From positions 1,302,001 through 1,366,000 of the forward strand of contig NZ_LR215979.1 of assembly GCF_900683735.1 (NCBI RefSeq): a stretch of 64,000 nucleotides of DNA, given 5' to 3'. Origin of the DNA: Fusobacterium ulcerans ATCC 49185 (lineage in GTDB: Bacteria; Fusobacteriota; Fusobacteriia; Fusobacteriales; Fusobacteriaceae). The position numbers and the translations under genes are program-made. Within the stretch, counting starts at the first letter, position 1; every line of letters begins with the position of its first letter. The notes beneath the pieces are model-generated. The model was not told the origin of the DNA and searched no databases. It was given only the letters and a program-made list of their open reading frames with translations. Below are positions 1-9,179 of the stretch, one piece after another.

Positions 1-1
1 A

Positions 2-691
2 GGAGTTGTTTTAGCAAACTTTGCACAACAAAAACTTAATGCAAAAACTGCTGCTATTCTAGTAAATAACTCAAGTGATTATTCTGATGGAATTGCTAAA
101 TCATTTGCTGAAGAAGCTGAAAAACTTGGAATTACCATTGTAGGTAAAGAAGGATATGCAGATGGGGATAAAGATTTTAAAGCTCAATTAACAAAAATCG
201 CTCCAACTAACCCTGATGTTTTAGTTGTACCAGAATATTATGAACAAGCAGCTTTGATTGCAACTCAAGCAAGAGAAGTTGGAATCAAATCTACTTTCAT
301 TGGACCAGATGGATGGGATGGAATTGCTAAAGCACTAGATAAATCAGCTTATGGTGCTATTGAAAACAGTTATTTCACAAATCACTATTCAACACAGGAC
401 ACTTCTGAAAAAGTACAAAACTTTATTAAATCTTATAAAGCTAAATACAATGAGGATCCATCTGCTTTCTCTGCTTTAGGATATGACGCTGCTTATATTG
501 TAAAAGCATCTATTGAAAAAGCTGGTTCTACAGATAAAAAAGCTGTTGTTGAAGCAATGAAAAATATAAATTATGATGGTGTAACTGGACAACTTACTTT
601 TGATGCAAAAAATAACCCAGTAAAAGCTGTAACTATTATCAAAGTTGTAGATGGAAACTATACATTTGATTCAGTTATTCAGCCTAAATAG
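2..691 (+). CDS. livJ: Branched-chain amino-acid ABC transporter substrate-binding protein (5' truncated)
   Basis: The reading frame is open from the window edge and ends at 691, giving 229 residues of a normally ~380-residue periplasmic protein; the signal peptide and first lobe lie outside the window. The visible part has the type I periplasmic fold pattern: AAILVNNSSDYSDG, the DKDFKAQLTKI segment and the PDVLVVPEYYEQAALIATQAREVG segment typical of LivJ/LivK. It captures Leu/Ile/Val for the permease encoded by the next four genes. A terminator-like hairpin separates it from livH, which would let the binding protein be made in excess. The family assignment is firm; exact substrate preference cannot be read from the sequence. 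Confidence 0.93.
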   Translation, partial: GVVLANFAQQKLNAKTAAILVNNSSDYSDGIAKSFAEEAEKLGITIVGKEGYADGDKDFKAQLTKIAPTNPDVLVVPEYYEQAALIATQAREVGIKSTFIGPDGWDGIAKALDKSAYGAIENSYFTNHYSTQDTSEKVQNFIKSYKAKYNEDPSAFSALGYDAAYIVKASIEKAGSTDKKAVVEAMKNINYDGVTGQLTFDAKNNPVKAVTIIKVVDGNYTFDSVIQPK

Positions 692-701
692 TTAAAGACA
701 T

Positions 702-734
702 GAACCATCTCTCCCTGAGGGATGGTTCTCTTTA
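702..734 (+). terminator. Hairpin between livJ and livH (partial terminator)
   Basis: An 8-bp perfect stem, GAACCATC (702-709) with GATGGTTC (721-728), encloses an 11-nt loop and is followed by TCTTT. It sits 10 bp after the livJ stop and 35 bp before livH. The weak T tract suggests partial termination or 3'-end protection of livJ mRNA, not a full stop. Confidence 0.7.
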
Positions 735-762
735 AAAAATAATACATGAAAGGAGATTATAA

Positions 763-1647
763 ATGGAATTTTTACTTCAGATAATAAATGGATTACAAAT
801 AGGAAGTATATATGCCTTGGTATCCTTAGGATATACAATGGTTTACGGAATAGCACAGCTCATAAACTTTGCTCATGGAGATATCATTATGGTAGGAGCA
901 TATGTTTCATTATTTAGTATTCCAGTCTTTACAAGAATAGGGTTGCCCGTATGGCTTACTGTATTTCCAGCTATAATTATATGTGTAATTTTAGGTACTT
1001 TGACAGAGAGGATAGCGTATAGACCTCTTAGAAATTCACCAAGAATTTCTAACCTGATTACAGCCATAGGAGTAAGCTTATTATTAGAAAATACTTTTAT
1101 GAAACTTTTTACTCCAAATACTAGAGCATTTCCAAAAGTATTTACAAATGCTCCAATAGTTATAGGAAGAATGCATTTAAATTTTGGAACTGTAGTAACT
1201 ATTATTCTTACAATAGCTTTATCAGTAGGACTTCAGTATTTTATGAAAAAAACTAAATATGGAAAAGCAATGATGGCTACAAGTGAAGATTATGGAGCAG
1301 CTAAATTAGTAGGAATCAATGTTGATAATACAATTCAATTAACATTTGCAATTGGAAGCGGATTGGCAGCAGTAGCATCTGTTCTGTATGTTTCAGCTTA
1401 TCCCCAAGTTCAGCCTCTTATGGGGTCTATGCTTGGAATAAAAGCTTTTATTGCAGCTGTTTTAGGAGGAATAGGAATTCTTCCAGGAGCAGTTATTGGA
1501 GGATTTATTTTGGGAATTGTAGAAAGTCTGACAAGAGCTTATCTTTCTTCTCAACTGGCAGATGCTTTCGTATTTGCTATCCTTATAGTAGTACTTTTAG
1601 TCAAACCTACAGGGATACTAGGTAAAAATATGAGAGAAAAGGTATAG
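763..1647 (+). CDS. livH: Branched-chain amino-acid ABC transporter permease LivH
   Basis: A 294-residue inner-membrane permease of the LivH family. It starts MEFLLQIINGLQIGSIYALVSLGYTMVYGIAQLINFAHGD, and the INFAHG motif is diagnostic. Multiple hydrophobic helices follow, and the conserved GGIGILPGAVIGG loop near residues 239-251 is the site that contacts the ATPase. The start at 763 has AGGAG 7 bp upstream. LivH pairs with LivM (next gene, 9 bp downstream) to form the channel powered by LivG and LivF. Confidence 0.95.
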   Translation: MEFLLQIINGLQIGSIYALVSLGYTMVYGIAQLINFAHGDIIMVGAYVSLFSIPVFTRIGLPVWLTVFPAIIICVILGTLTERIAYRPLRNSPRISNLITAIGVSLLLENTFMKLFTPNTRAFPKVFTNAPIVIGRMHLNFGTVVTIILTIALSVGLQYFMKKTKYGKAMMATSEDYGAAKLVGINVDNTIQLTFAIGSGLAAVASVLYVSAYPQVQPLMGSMLGIKAFIAAVLGGIGILPGAVIGGFILGIVESLTRAYLSSQLADAFVFAILIVVLLVKPTGILGKNMREKV

Positions 1648-1656
1648 GTGATATAG

Positions 1657-2628
1657 ATGTCAAAAACAAAGATGATTAGTTATATTTCAACGTTTATTTT
1701 ATTAGCAGTTCTTTATTTTATACTTACAGGTATGATTGGAGCTGGATTTATTTCAAGATATCAGACAAATATTCTTACACTTATCTGTATAAATATAATT
1801 CTTGCTGTAAGCCTTAATGTTACAGTGGGATGTCTGGGGCAGATAACTATTGGACATGCTGGATTTATGTCTGTTGGTGCATATGCTGCTGCTTTATTTG
1901 CTAAAAGCGGAATTGTTGAAGGAATTCCTGGATACATTCTGGCTCTTATTATCGGAGGAATAGTTGCTGGAATTATTGGTATTATCATTGGTATTCCAGC
2001 TCTTAGATTAAATGGAGATTATCTTGCCATTATTACTCTGGCATTTGGAGAAATCATAAGAGTACTTATTGAATATTTCAGTTTTACTGGAGGGGCACAA
2101 GGGCTTCGTGGAATTCCTCGTTTCAATAAATTTGGTGTTATTTATATAATTATGGCTGTATCTGTTATGATGATGTTTTCAGTTATGACCAGCAGACATG
2201 GACGAGCTGTTTTATCTATTCGTGAAGACGAAATAGCAAGTGGTGCTTCTGGTATCAATACTACATATTATAAAACATTTGCATTCACTATTTCAGCTGT
2301 ATTTGCAGGAGTGGCTGGAGGAGTTTATGCACATTATCTTGGTATATTAGGTGCAAGACAGTTTGATTATAACTATTCAATCAACATATTGGTAATGGTT
2401 GTGCTTGGAGGAATGGGAAGCTTTACAGGTTCTATACTTTCAGCAATAGCCTTAACTATTCTTCCAGAGGTTCTTCGTGGATTCTCTGATTATCGTATGA
2501 TAGTTTATTCTCTGCTCCTTATTATGACAATGATATTCCGTCCAACTGGATTATTAGGACGTAAAGAATTCCAGATAACTAAAGTGATTGAAAGATTTAT
2601 GAAGAAAAAAGGTGATACAAATGAGTAA
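1657..2628 (+). CDS. livM: Branched-chain amino-acid ABC transporter permease LivM
   Basis: A 323-residue polytopic membrane protein and second permease subunit of the Liv transporter. Recognisable LivM blocks include LAVSLNVTVGCLGQITIGHAGFMSVGAYAAAL (about residues 47-80), the ALRLNGDYLAIITLAFGEIIR segment and VMVVLGGMGSFTGSI near the C-terminus. An AGGTGA ribosome-binding site precedes the ATG. Its last 8 bases overlap the start of livG, indicating translational coupling. Confidence 0.95.
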   Translation: MSKTKMISYISTFILLAVLYFILTGMIGAGFISRYQTNILTLICINIILAVSLNVTVGCLGQITIGHAGFMSVGAYAAALFAKSGIVEGIPGYILALIIGGIVAGIIGIIIGIPALRLNGDYLAIITLAFGEIIRVLIEYFSFTGGAQGLRGIPRFNKFGVIYIIMAVSVMMMFSVMTSRHGRAVLSIREDEIASGASGINTTYYKTFAFTISAVFAGVAGGVYAHYLGILGARQFDYNYSINILVMVVLGGMGSFTGSILSAIALTILPEVLRGFSDYRMIVYSLLLIMTMIFRPTGLLGRKEFQITKVIERFMKKKGDTNE

Positions 2629-3418
2629 TCCTATTTTAAATGCAAAAGATATATCTATCACTTTTGGTGCTCTTAAAGCTGTTACAGATTTTAATCTTGA
2701 AATAAAAGAAAATGAACTTGTAGGACTTATTGGACCAAACGGTGCGGGAAAAACAACAGTTTTTAATATTCTTACTGGAGTATATTCCCCAACATCTGGT
2801 GAGTATAAATTTAATGGAGAAGTCATCAATAAGATGCCAACATTTAAATTGGTAAAAAAAGGATTAGCAAGAACATTTCAGAATATCAGGCTTTTTAAGT
2901 ATCTTTCTGTACTTCAAAATGTACTTGTAGCAAATAATTTTAATATGAAATATGGAATACTAGCTGGAATGTTTCGTACTCCTAAATACTGGAGAGAAGA
3001 AAAAGAAGCTGAAAAAAAGGCTATGGACCTTTTAAAAATATTTGGATTAGAAGAATATGCACATACAGCAGCAGGAAATCTGCCATATGGAAAACAGAGA
3101 AAACTAGAAATAGCACGTGCAATGGCTACAAATCCAAAAGTGCTTCTTTTAGATGAACCAGCAGCAGGAATGAATCCTACAGAAACTGAAGAATTAATGA
3201 ATACTATCCGTTTAATTAGAGATAAATTCAACATAGCAATTCTTTTGATAGAACATGATATGAAACTGGTATTGGGAATTTGTGAAAGACTTGTTGTACT
3301 GGATCATGGAAATATAATTGCTTCTGGGGACCCTAAGAAAGTAGTAAATGACCCAGCAGTTGTTACAGCATATCTTGGACAGGATGATGAAGATGAAATT
3401 GGAGGAGAGGAGGAATAA
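2621..3418 (+). CDS. livG: Branched-chain amino-acid ABC transporter ATP-binding protein LivG
   Basis: A 265-residue ABC ATPase. Walker A is GPNGAGKT at residues 38-45, the signature region is LPYGKQRKLEIARAM, and Walker B is KVLLLDEPAAGMNP. The AAGMNP and IEHDMK motifs are LivG hallmarks. The ATG at 2621 is preferred over an in-frame GTG at 2612 because it gives the usual 8-bp overlap with livM and lies behind the GAAGAAAAAAGGTGAT ribosome-binding region. It forms the ATPase pair with LivF on the cytoplasmic face. Confidence 0.95.
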   Translation: MSNPILNAKDISITFGALKAVTDFNLEIKENELVGLIGPNGAGKTTVFNILTGVYSPTSGEYKFNGEVINKMPTFKLVKKGLARTFQNIRLFKYLSVLQNVLVANNFNMKYGILAGMFRTPKYWREEKEAEKKAMDLLKIFGLEEYAHTAAGNLPYGKQRKLEIARAMATNPKVLLLDEPAAGMNPTETEELMNTIRLIRDKFNIAILLIEHDMKLVLGICERLVVLDHGNIIASGDPKKVVNDPAVVTAYLGQDDEDEIGGEEE

Positions 3419-3422
3419 TCTC

Positions 3423-4139
3423 ATGGAAAACATGCTTGAAATAAAAGATTTACATGTATATTATGACAATATCCATGCTTTAAAAGGAATTTCTCTAAAT
3501 GTAAAACAAGGAGAAATAGTTTCTCTAATTGGAGCCAATGGTGCAGGAAAAACGACCACTTTACAGACAATTTCTGGACTTATCCAATCTAAACAAGGAA
3601 ACATAATATTTGAAGGAAAAGATATTACTAAAGAAAAATCACATAAAATATGTGAAATTGGAATAGCTCAAGTTCCTGAAGGAAGAAGAATATTTTCAAG
3701 GCTATTGGTAAAAGATAATTTAAAATTAGGAGCTTTTACTATAAAAGATAGTCCAGAGAATCTTGAAAAAGACCGTGCCAGATTTTATGAAGTTTTCCCA
3801 AGAATGTCTGAAAGAAAAAATCAAATGGCTGGAACACTTTCTGGTGGGGAGCAGCAAATGCTTGCCATGGGGAGAGCTATTATGAGCAGACCTAAGCTTT
3901 TAATACTTGATGAACCTTCAATGGGGCTTTCACCATTATTTGTAAAAGAAATATTTGCAGTAATTAAAAAACTAAATGAGGCAGGAACTACTATCTTATT
4001 GGTGGAGCAAAATGCAAAAATGGCACTGTCTATATCTCATCGTGCATATGTTATTGAAACTGGCAACATAACACTTGAAGGAAATGCTAAAGAACTTATG
4101 AATAACCCAGAAATTAAAAAAGCATATTTAGGTGCTTAG
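3423..4139 (+). CDS. livF: Branched-chain amino-acid ABC transporter ATP-binding protein LivF
   Basis: A 238-residue ABC ATPase. It has GANGAGKT at residues 37-44, the VPEGRRIFSRLLVKDNL block typical of LivF, the signature LSGGEQQMLAMGRAI and Walker B LLILDEPSMGLSP. The frame is open further upstream (3348), but the ATG at 3423 follows a strong GGAGGAGAGGAGG purine tract and starts directly at the first beta strand. It completes the livJHMGF operon. Confidence 0.95.
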   Translation: MENMLEIKDLHVYYDNIHALKGISLNVKQGEIVSLIGANGAGKTTTLQTISGLIQSKQGNIIFEGKDITKEKSHKICEIGIAQVPEGRRIFSRLLVKDNLKLGAFTIKDSPENLEKDRARFYEVFPRMSERKNQMAGTLSGGEQQMLAMGRAIMSRPKLLILDEPSMGLSPLFVKEIFAVIKKLNEAGTTILLVEQNAKMALSISHRAYVIETGNITLEGNAKELMNNPEIKKAYLGA

Positions 4140-4163
4140 AAGACAAAAGGAGCAAAGATTGAA

Positions 4164-4919
4164 ATGGAATTGAGAGATGAATATGAAAAACAACAGAAAT
4201 ATCGTAAATGGATGGAAATATTGGAATTACTTCCTATAGAAAATAATCAGATTATTGCTGACTTAGGATGTGGAACTGGTGGATTTACTGAAATAGTTTC
4301 AGAAAAAGTAAAGCATGTAATAGCTGTTGATAGGAATAAAAATCTCCTCAATAACCTAAAAGAAAAGAATATAAAAAATATAAATGTAGTAGAGAATGAT
4401 ATTTCAAATATCGGCTATATTACAGATGAATTAGATGGAATATTTTCAAGTTTTACAATAGCTTATTTCCCTAAAGATATGAAGAAAGTTATTGAAAACT
4501 GGGTAGAAAAGTTAAAGGTTGGAGGATGGATAGCCTTAATAGAAATTGATGATCTTTTAAGAGGGCATCAGCCTTTATCAGAAGAAAATTTTGGAAAACT
4601 TGCAAGATATGAAGAACATATAAAAGAAAATGGAATATATGATTTTCAGGCAGGAAGAAAAATTAAAAATATTCTTAAAAGATTAAATATGGAAATAATT
4701 ACAGAAAAAGATCTTGAAGATACTGAATTGACATCTTCAGGAGTTATGAGTAATGAAGTTTTTGAAATGTGGAAAAATCGTCTGGATAGGTTAGATATAA
4801 ATAAATATTATCCTGAAAAAATTTCACAAGAAATAAAACAGGAGCTTTTGACACTTTTTAAAAATCCTGAGCATCAAAATAATACAAAAGTAAAATTTAT
4901 TGCAGCAAAAAAGATTTAA
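4164..4919 (+). CDS. Class I SAM-dependent methyltransferase
   Basis: A 251-residue Rossmann methyltransferase. Motif I is ADLGCGTGGFTE (about residues 31-42), followed by an acidic VIAVDRN (motif II) and a VENDISNIG segment. The substrate is not identifiable. It begins 24 bp after livF behind AAAGGAG, so it is probably co-transcribed with the Liv operon, but nothing links it functionally to transport. A strong hairpin lies after the gene. Confidence 0.8.
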   Translation: MELRDEYEKQQKYRKWMEILELLPIENNQIIADLGCGTGGFTEIVSEKVKHVIAVDRNKNLLNNLKEKNIKNINVVENDISNIGYITDELDGIFSSFTIAYFPKDMKKVIENWVEKLKVGGWIALIEIDDLLRGHQPLSEENFGKLARYEEHIKENGIYDFQAGRKIKNILKRLNMEIITEKDLEDTELTSSGVMSNEVFEMWKNRLDRLDINKYYPEKISQEIKQELLTLFKNPEHQNNTKVKFIAAKKI

Positions 4920-4971
4920 TTATAAAAATAAGATATCTACTTTTAGAAATTTTTCAGCATTGCATATCAGT

Positions 4972-5005
4972 AATTAGGGCAGTCAAAATTTTAACTGCCC
5001 TAATT
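4972..5005. terminator. Palindromic hairpin after the liv/methyltransferase operon
   Basis: A 12-bp perfect stem, AATTAGGGCAGT (4972-4983) with ACTGCCCTAATT (4994-5005), has a 10-nt loop. T tracts on either side are weak (ATTTA on the + side), so it may act as an mRNA 3'-end stabiliser as much as a terminator. Confidence 0.65.
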
Positions 5006-5187
5006 ATTTAAAATCTCACTATTTTAATTTGGAAATTAGTTGCTATATACTAGAAGAAATATGTCTTATATCATTAAATCAGCTCAATAAACTGAAACTG
5101 CTAAAAATATTTATATGTCTTTTTCTATAAAATGTTCATCATAAAGATTCCAACATAAATATAACTAACTTTTTTATTACTTCATTG

Positions 5188-5592
5188 TTATAGAAATTTA
5201 TCCAATTCTTCATCACTAGTTTTAAAAAGTTTTTTCACTGTACTTTTAGCTTTAGCTTTTACTTCATCATCAATATATGGAGCTACTTTAGCAATGGCCA
5301 GTCCCAGTGCTATTAAGTCATCAGTATACCCAACTAATGGAGTAATATCTGGTAGTATATCCAGAGGTAGAATAAAATATCCTAGAGCACCTATTATTAT
5401 TGATTTCTCTTTTGGAGGAATCCCTTTCTTTTTCATAGTAAAATAAAGTATCAATAAGTAGTAAACACCTTTCAGTCCTACTTTTTTTACAACACTTCCC
5501 AGTTTATTAAGAAAAGTTTTTTCATCATATTTATCCTGATATTTTTCATCTTCAAGATTAATATCTTCTTCATTGATATTTTTCTCTGACAT
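5188..5592 (-). CDS. YkvA-like small membrane protein (DUF1232)
   Basis: A 134-residue protein. The central block YFILPLDILPDITPLVGYTDDLIALGLAI (about residues 72-100) is the signature of the YkvA/DUF1232 family, small inner-membrane proteins of unknown function. An acidic N-terminal 25 residues precede two hydrophobic segments (residues about 43-52 and 62-100). The start at 5592 has a GGAGGG site. It lies 18 bp downstream of the isoaspartyl dipeptidase gene and is probably co-transcribed with it. Confidence 0.85.
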   Translation of the reverse strand: MSEKNINEEDINLEDEKYQDKYDEKTFLNKLGSVVKKVGLKGVYYLLILYFTMKKKGIPPKEKSIIIGALGYFILPLDILPDITPLVGYTDDLIALGLAIAKVAPYIDDEVKAKAKSTVKKLFKTSDEELDKFL

Positions 5593-5610
5593 CTTCCCTC
5601 CTGCTGTAAA

Positions 5611-6765
5611 TTAATTTTCGTATGTTCCTTTTATAATAACCTTTTTATTTTTTACAAATTGCTTTCCAAGTGCAAAAACATCATTGATATCTAGGTTTTC
5701 ATCTAGCAGTATCATATCAGCGTCACTGTCTTCAGCCAGTATTCCTTTATTAGGATAAAGTTTCAGAGCTTTGGCAGGATTTACTGTAAGAAATTGTAGA
5801 GCATCTTCAAGAGAGAATCCATGTTTTTTAACAAGCTCTACTATCTGCTCATGGTCAGTATCTATAGGAGAAGCTCCTATTCTGATAAGATTTCCTGCTG
5901 CATCATAATCTGAAAAACTTCCATATCCATCAGAACTGAATGTAATACGATCTAAAGGCACACCAGCTTTCTGAGCAGCAACTACTCCTTTAGCTGCTGT
6001 CATATAGTCTTCCTCTGTAAATGAAGAAGTAATATCAATATATCCACCTCTTTTTGCAAAATCTAAAGCTGCTTCAAATACTTCGGCCTTTCTATTGACA
6101 TGTGTAGGAATAAAATGTTTGATTGGTATTTCAGAATTTCTAATTACATTCAATACTTGAGAAAGAATTCTATTTCCATCTCCCATATGAAGCACTACTA
6201 TTCCAGCTTTATTGGCAAACATTCCCCCTGTTCTCACTTGTGATCCTAAATCCTCTAAAATATCTTCATTGATAAAAGAGGCTCTATGATCTGAAATAGC
6301 AAGTTTTACTCCAATTATTTCTTCGATAAAAGTAACATCTCTCTTTACTGTTCCAGTAATAGTAGGAGAAGGAAATTCATAAGCTCCAGTTGTGATATAG
6401 CAAGATATTCCCTCCTCTTTCAAGCTTTTAGCTTTAGCAAGAAGATTTTCAACATTTCTTGTAGTACTGTCAGTACCAAGTACACCAACTACTGTAGTAA
6501 CTCCAGCTTCAACTATTTTAGATAATGGTGCTTCAGGAACTCTAGTTTTAAAACTTCCTTCCCCACCTCCACCAGTAATGTGAATATGCTGATCTATATA
6601 CCCTGGAATAGCCTTTTTTCCACTTCCATCTATAATCTCACAATCAAATCCATCAATATTTATATCATTTCCTATTTTTACTATTTTATTGTTACAGAAC
6701 AGGATATCCTTTGCTCCAAGATATTTAGGAGAATATACTTCAACATTTTTTATTAATCTAAACAT
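5611..6765 (-). CDS. iadA: Beta-aspartyl (isoaspartyl) dipeptidase
   Basis: A 384-residue metal-dependent amidohydrolase. The N-terminal metal motif is GYIDQHIHITGGGGEGSF (H-x-H), followed by VTTVVGVLGTDSTTR, a conserved VVLHMGDG, and IKHFIPTHVNR with a metal-binding His. Near the end are the catalytic-Asp region ITFSSDGYGS and FLTVNPAKALKLYPNKG. These blocks match IadA, which hydrolyses isoaspartyl dipeptides released from damaged proteins. AGAGGTG precedes the ATG. Confidence 0.93.
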   Translation of the reverse strand: MFRLIKNVEVYSPKYLGAKDILFCNNKIVKIGNDINIDGFDCEIIDGSGKKAIPGYIDQHIHITGGGGEGSFKTRVPEAPLSKIVEAGVTTVVGVLGTDSTTRNVENLLAKAKSLKEEGISCYITTGAYEFPSPTITGTVKRDVTFIEEIIGVKLAISDHRASFINEDILEDLGSQVRTGGMFANKAGIVVLHMGDGNRILSQVLNVIRNSEIPIKHFIPTHVNRKAEVFEAALDFAKRGGYIDITSSFTEEDYMTAAKGVVAAQKAGVPLDRITFSSDGYGSFSDYDAAGNLIRIGASPIDTDHEQIVELVKKHGFSLEDALQFLTVNPAKALKLYPNKGILAEDSDADMILLDENLDINDVFALGKQFVKNKKVIIKGTYEN

Positions 6766-6839
6766 AAAACACCTCTTCTTAATATGTATTTAACTTCAAT
6801 ATTATTATAACCTATGAACTGCAAATATCATAGCCTAAA

Positions 6840-7676
6840 TTATTTAACTTTAATAGATATTTTTACCATATAGTTTTCATATCCTTCTATAGAAAGTTCA
6901 TCTAATAAAACATCTTCATAGAAATTTCCAATAGTTTTCAGATTATTTTCTTTTATAAAGGCAAATATTTTATTATATACTTCATCTAATGAATAGTATC
7001 CCTTAGAATGATAAGCAACAATATATTTCCCCTTTTCTTTTAAAAGAAAGGGTATATTATTATTCTGTAATAATGGAAGCTGCTCAATAGTGATTTTAGT
7101 ATAAAAAGATGAATACTTGTAATAGATTCCCTTAGAAATATTTTCATAGTCTTGCATACCACTTATAGGATGGGGGCTGTATATATTTTTTTCTTCACAA
7201 AATCTAATATGTTTTGCCAGATAAACAGCCATATCTTTTTCATTATTTATTTCAGCTTTTATAGGTATAAGATATTCATCAGGGTATTCTTCAATTTTTA
7301 TTTTGTCTGTGTCTATATCTAAAGTTGATCTGACTATTTCAGCCTTTTTATGAAAGAATTTTTTTATCTCTTTTAAATAAATTATTTTTTCATCTATTAT
7401 TTTTTCTCTTTCTTCCATAAGAGCAATAAAATTTTTAGGACTCCTATTTTTCATATATTCTTTTATATCTTTTAAGGACATACCTAATTCTTTTAAAGTT
7501 AATATGACTTCAAAGACTTCTATCTGTTCAACAGCATAAAATCTGTAATCATTTTCTTTTCTTATAATTGGAGAAAATACCCCCACCTCATCATAATAAA
7601 AAAGTGTATGTTTAGTTACATTTACAAGTTTTGCAAATTCACCTGTAGTAAAATATAAATTAGATTTATTTATCAT
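6840..7676 (-). CDS. MerR-family transcriptional regulator with effector-binding domain
   Basis: A 278-residue protein. The N-terminal MerR winged helix (residues about 8-75: [28 protein letters not shown]) is followed by a coiled-coil dimerisation helix (about 80-125) and a C-terminal GyrI/BmrR-like ligand domain. It is divergent from a MATE exporter gene 99 bp away. The promoter between them has the over-long 19-bp spacer that MerR proteins remodel, so this protein very probably senses a drug-like ligand and activates the exporter. The ligand cannot be predicted. Confidence 0.88.
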   Translation of the reverse strand: MINKSNLYFTTGEFAKLVNVTKHTLFYYDEVGVFSPIIRKENDYRFYAVEQIEVFEVILTLKELGMSLKDIKEYMKNRSPKNFIALMEEREKIIDEKIIYLKEIKKFFHKKAEIVRSTLDIDTDKIKIEEYPDEYLIPIKAEINNEKDMAVYLAKHIRFCEEKNIYSPHPISGMQDYENISKGIYYKYSSFYTKITIEQLPLLQNNNIPFLLKEKGKYIVAYHSKGYYSLDEVYNKIFAFIKENNLKTIGNFYEDVLLDELSIEGYENYMVKISIKVK

Positions 7677-7693
7677 AATTTTTCATTCTCCTC

Positions 7694-7724
7694 TTGACTA
7701 TCGGGTTACACTATACCTTATCAT
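7694..7724 (+). promoter_or_regulatory. MerR-type promoter for the MATE gene
   Basis: The -35 element TTGACT (7694-7699) and -10 element TATCAT (7719-7724) are separated by 19 bp. That is longer than the sigma-70 optimum and characteristic of promoters activated by DNA-distorting MerR proteins. GGT and ACC half-elements flank the middle of the spacer. Confidence 0.7.
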
Positions 7725-7774
7725 ATCTGATGTAAGCAATAAATTCAATAGTTTTATAGATTATGGAGGAAAAA

Positions 7775-9106
7775 ATGAGTTACACAATAGCAAAAAAATT
7801 TAATTTATTATCACTGCTTAAATTTACAGTTCCAGCAATAATTATGATGCTGTTTATGTCATTGTACACAATAGTTGATGGAATATTTATCTCAAGACTT
7901 ATTGGAACAACTGCACTTTCTGGATTAAATATAGTCTACCCTTTTATAAGTTTCATACATGCAGTAGCTATTATGTTTGCAGCTGGAGGAAGTGCTATTA
8001 TAGCTAAAAAAATGGGAGAGGGAAGGGATGAAGAAGCAAGAAATACTTTTTCTCTCATAGTATATACTGGAATATTTATTGGAATCTGTATATCAGTCTT
8101 TGGTAATGTATTTATAAATGAAATTATAAGATTCTTAGGAGCTTCCCCTGCATTAGAAAAATATTCCTATGATTATTTAAAAATAATCATGTTCTTTGCT
8201 CCTTTTTTCATATTACAGATACTTTTTCAAACTTTTTTTATAACAGCTGGTAAACCAGAATTAGGACTAAGAATGACTATTGTTTCTGGTATTACTAATG
8301 CTGTATTAGATTATCTATTTATGAAAACCTTTGCAATGGGAATGGTAGGAGCAGCATTGGCAACAGTATCAGGATATTTGATAATTTCAATATTTGGAAT
8401 AGTATATTTTTTAAAAAAGAGAAATAGTTTATACTTTGTTAAGGTAAAAATAGATTGGGGAACAATAATAGAAAGCTGTATAAATGGCTCTTCAGAAATG
8501 GTTACAGATATTTCCAGTGGAGTAGTTACTTTTCTTTTTAATATAGTAATGATGAAATATATGGGAGAAAAGGGAGTAGCAGCTATAACTATTATACTTT
8601 ACTCACAATTTGTTTTTATAGCAGTATATTTGGGATTTTCCATGGGTACAGCTCCAATTATAAGCTATAATTATGGAAATCAAAATAAGAAGCAGTTAAA
8701 AAGAATATTCAATATATGCTCAAAACTTATTATAGGATCATCAGTGGGAGTATTTCTTCTTTCATTGATATTTGCAAAATATATTGTTGGATTTTTTGCT
8801 CCTGAAGGAACAGAAGTTTATGATATTGCAATAAAAGGCTTTTCATTATTTGCAATAACATATATTTTTGCTGGGTACAATATATTTTCTTCTTCACTGT
8901 TCACAGCATTATCTAATGGAAAGATATCAGCAGTAATTTCTTTTATGAGGACATTAGTTTTTATAGTTTTAGGAATATTCTTTCTTCCAATGATATTTCA
9001 AGTGAATGGAATATGGCTGGCAGTTCCTTTTGCAGAGATATTATCTATTCTTGTATCTTTGTTTTTTATAAGAAGAGAGAAAAATAATTACGGATATATG
9101 CAGTAA
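7775..9106 (+). CDS. MATE family efflux transporter
   Basis: A 443-residue polytopic inner-membrane protein with the MATE pattern. It has IVDGIFISRLIGTTALSGLNIVYPF near the N-terminus, GKPELGLRMTIVSGITNAVLDYLF in the middle, and the second-half repeat FSMGTAPIISYNYGNQNKKQLKRIF. It is an Na+ or H+ antiporter for cationic drugs. An upstream ATG at 7763 exists, but GGAGGA at 7765-7770 sits correctly for the ATG at 7775, so that start is chosen. It is divergent from the MerR regulator. Confidence 0.92.
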   Translation: MSYTIAKKFNLLSLLKFTVPAIIMMLFMSLYTIVDGIFISRLIGTTALSGLNIVYPFISFIHAVAIMFAAGGSAIIAKKMGEGRDEEARNTFSLIVYTGIFIGICISVFGNVFINEIIRFLGASPALEKYSYDYLKIIMFFAPFFILQILFQTFFITAGKPELGLRMTIVSGITNAVLDYLFMKTFAMGMVGAALATVSGYLIISIFGIVYFLKKRNSLYFVKVKIDWGTIIESCINGSSEMVTDISSGVVTFLFNIVMMKYMGEKGVAAITIILYSQFVFIAVYLGFSMGTAPIISYNYGNQNKKQLKRIFNICSKLIIGSSVGVFLLSLIFAKYIVGFFAPEGTEVYDIAIKGFSLFAITYIFAGYNIFSSSLFTALSNGKISAVISFMRTLVFIVLGIFFLPMIFQVNGIWLAVPFAEILSILVSLFFIRREKNNYGYMQ

Positions 9107-9133
9107 GTAAAAATTTAAAATTATAGCTATATG

Positions 9134-9176
9134 AAAAGGCAGAAATTATCTCAAAATAAATTTCTGCCTTTTAGTT
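9134..9176. terminator. Bidirectional terminator between MATE and autotransporter genes
   Basis: A 13-bp stem, AAAAGGCAGAAAT (9134-9146) with ATTTCTGCCTTTT (9160-9172), has A and T tracts on both flanks. It lies between the ends of two convergent genes and can serve both. Confidence 0.85.
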
Positions 9177-9179
9177 TTA

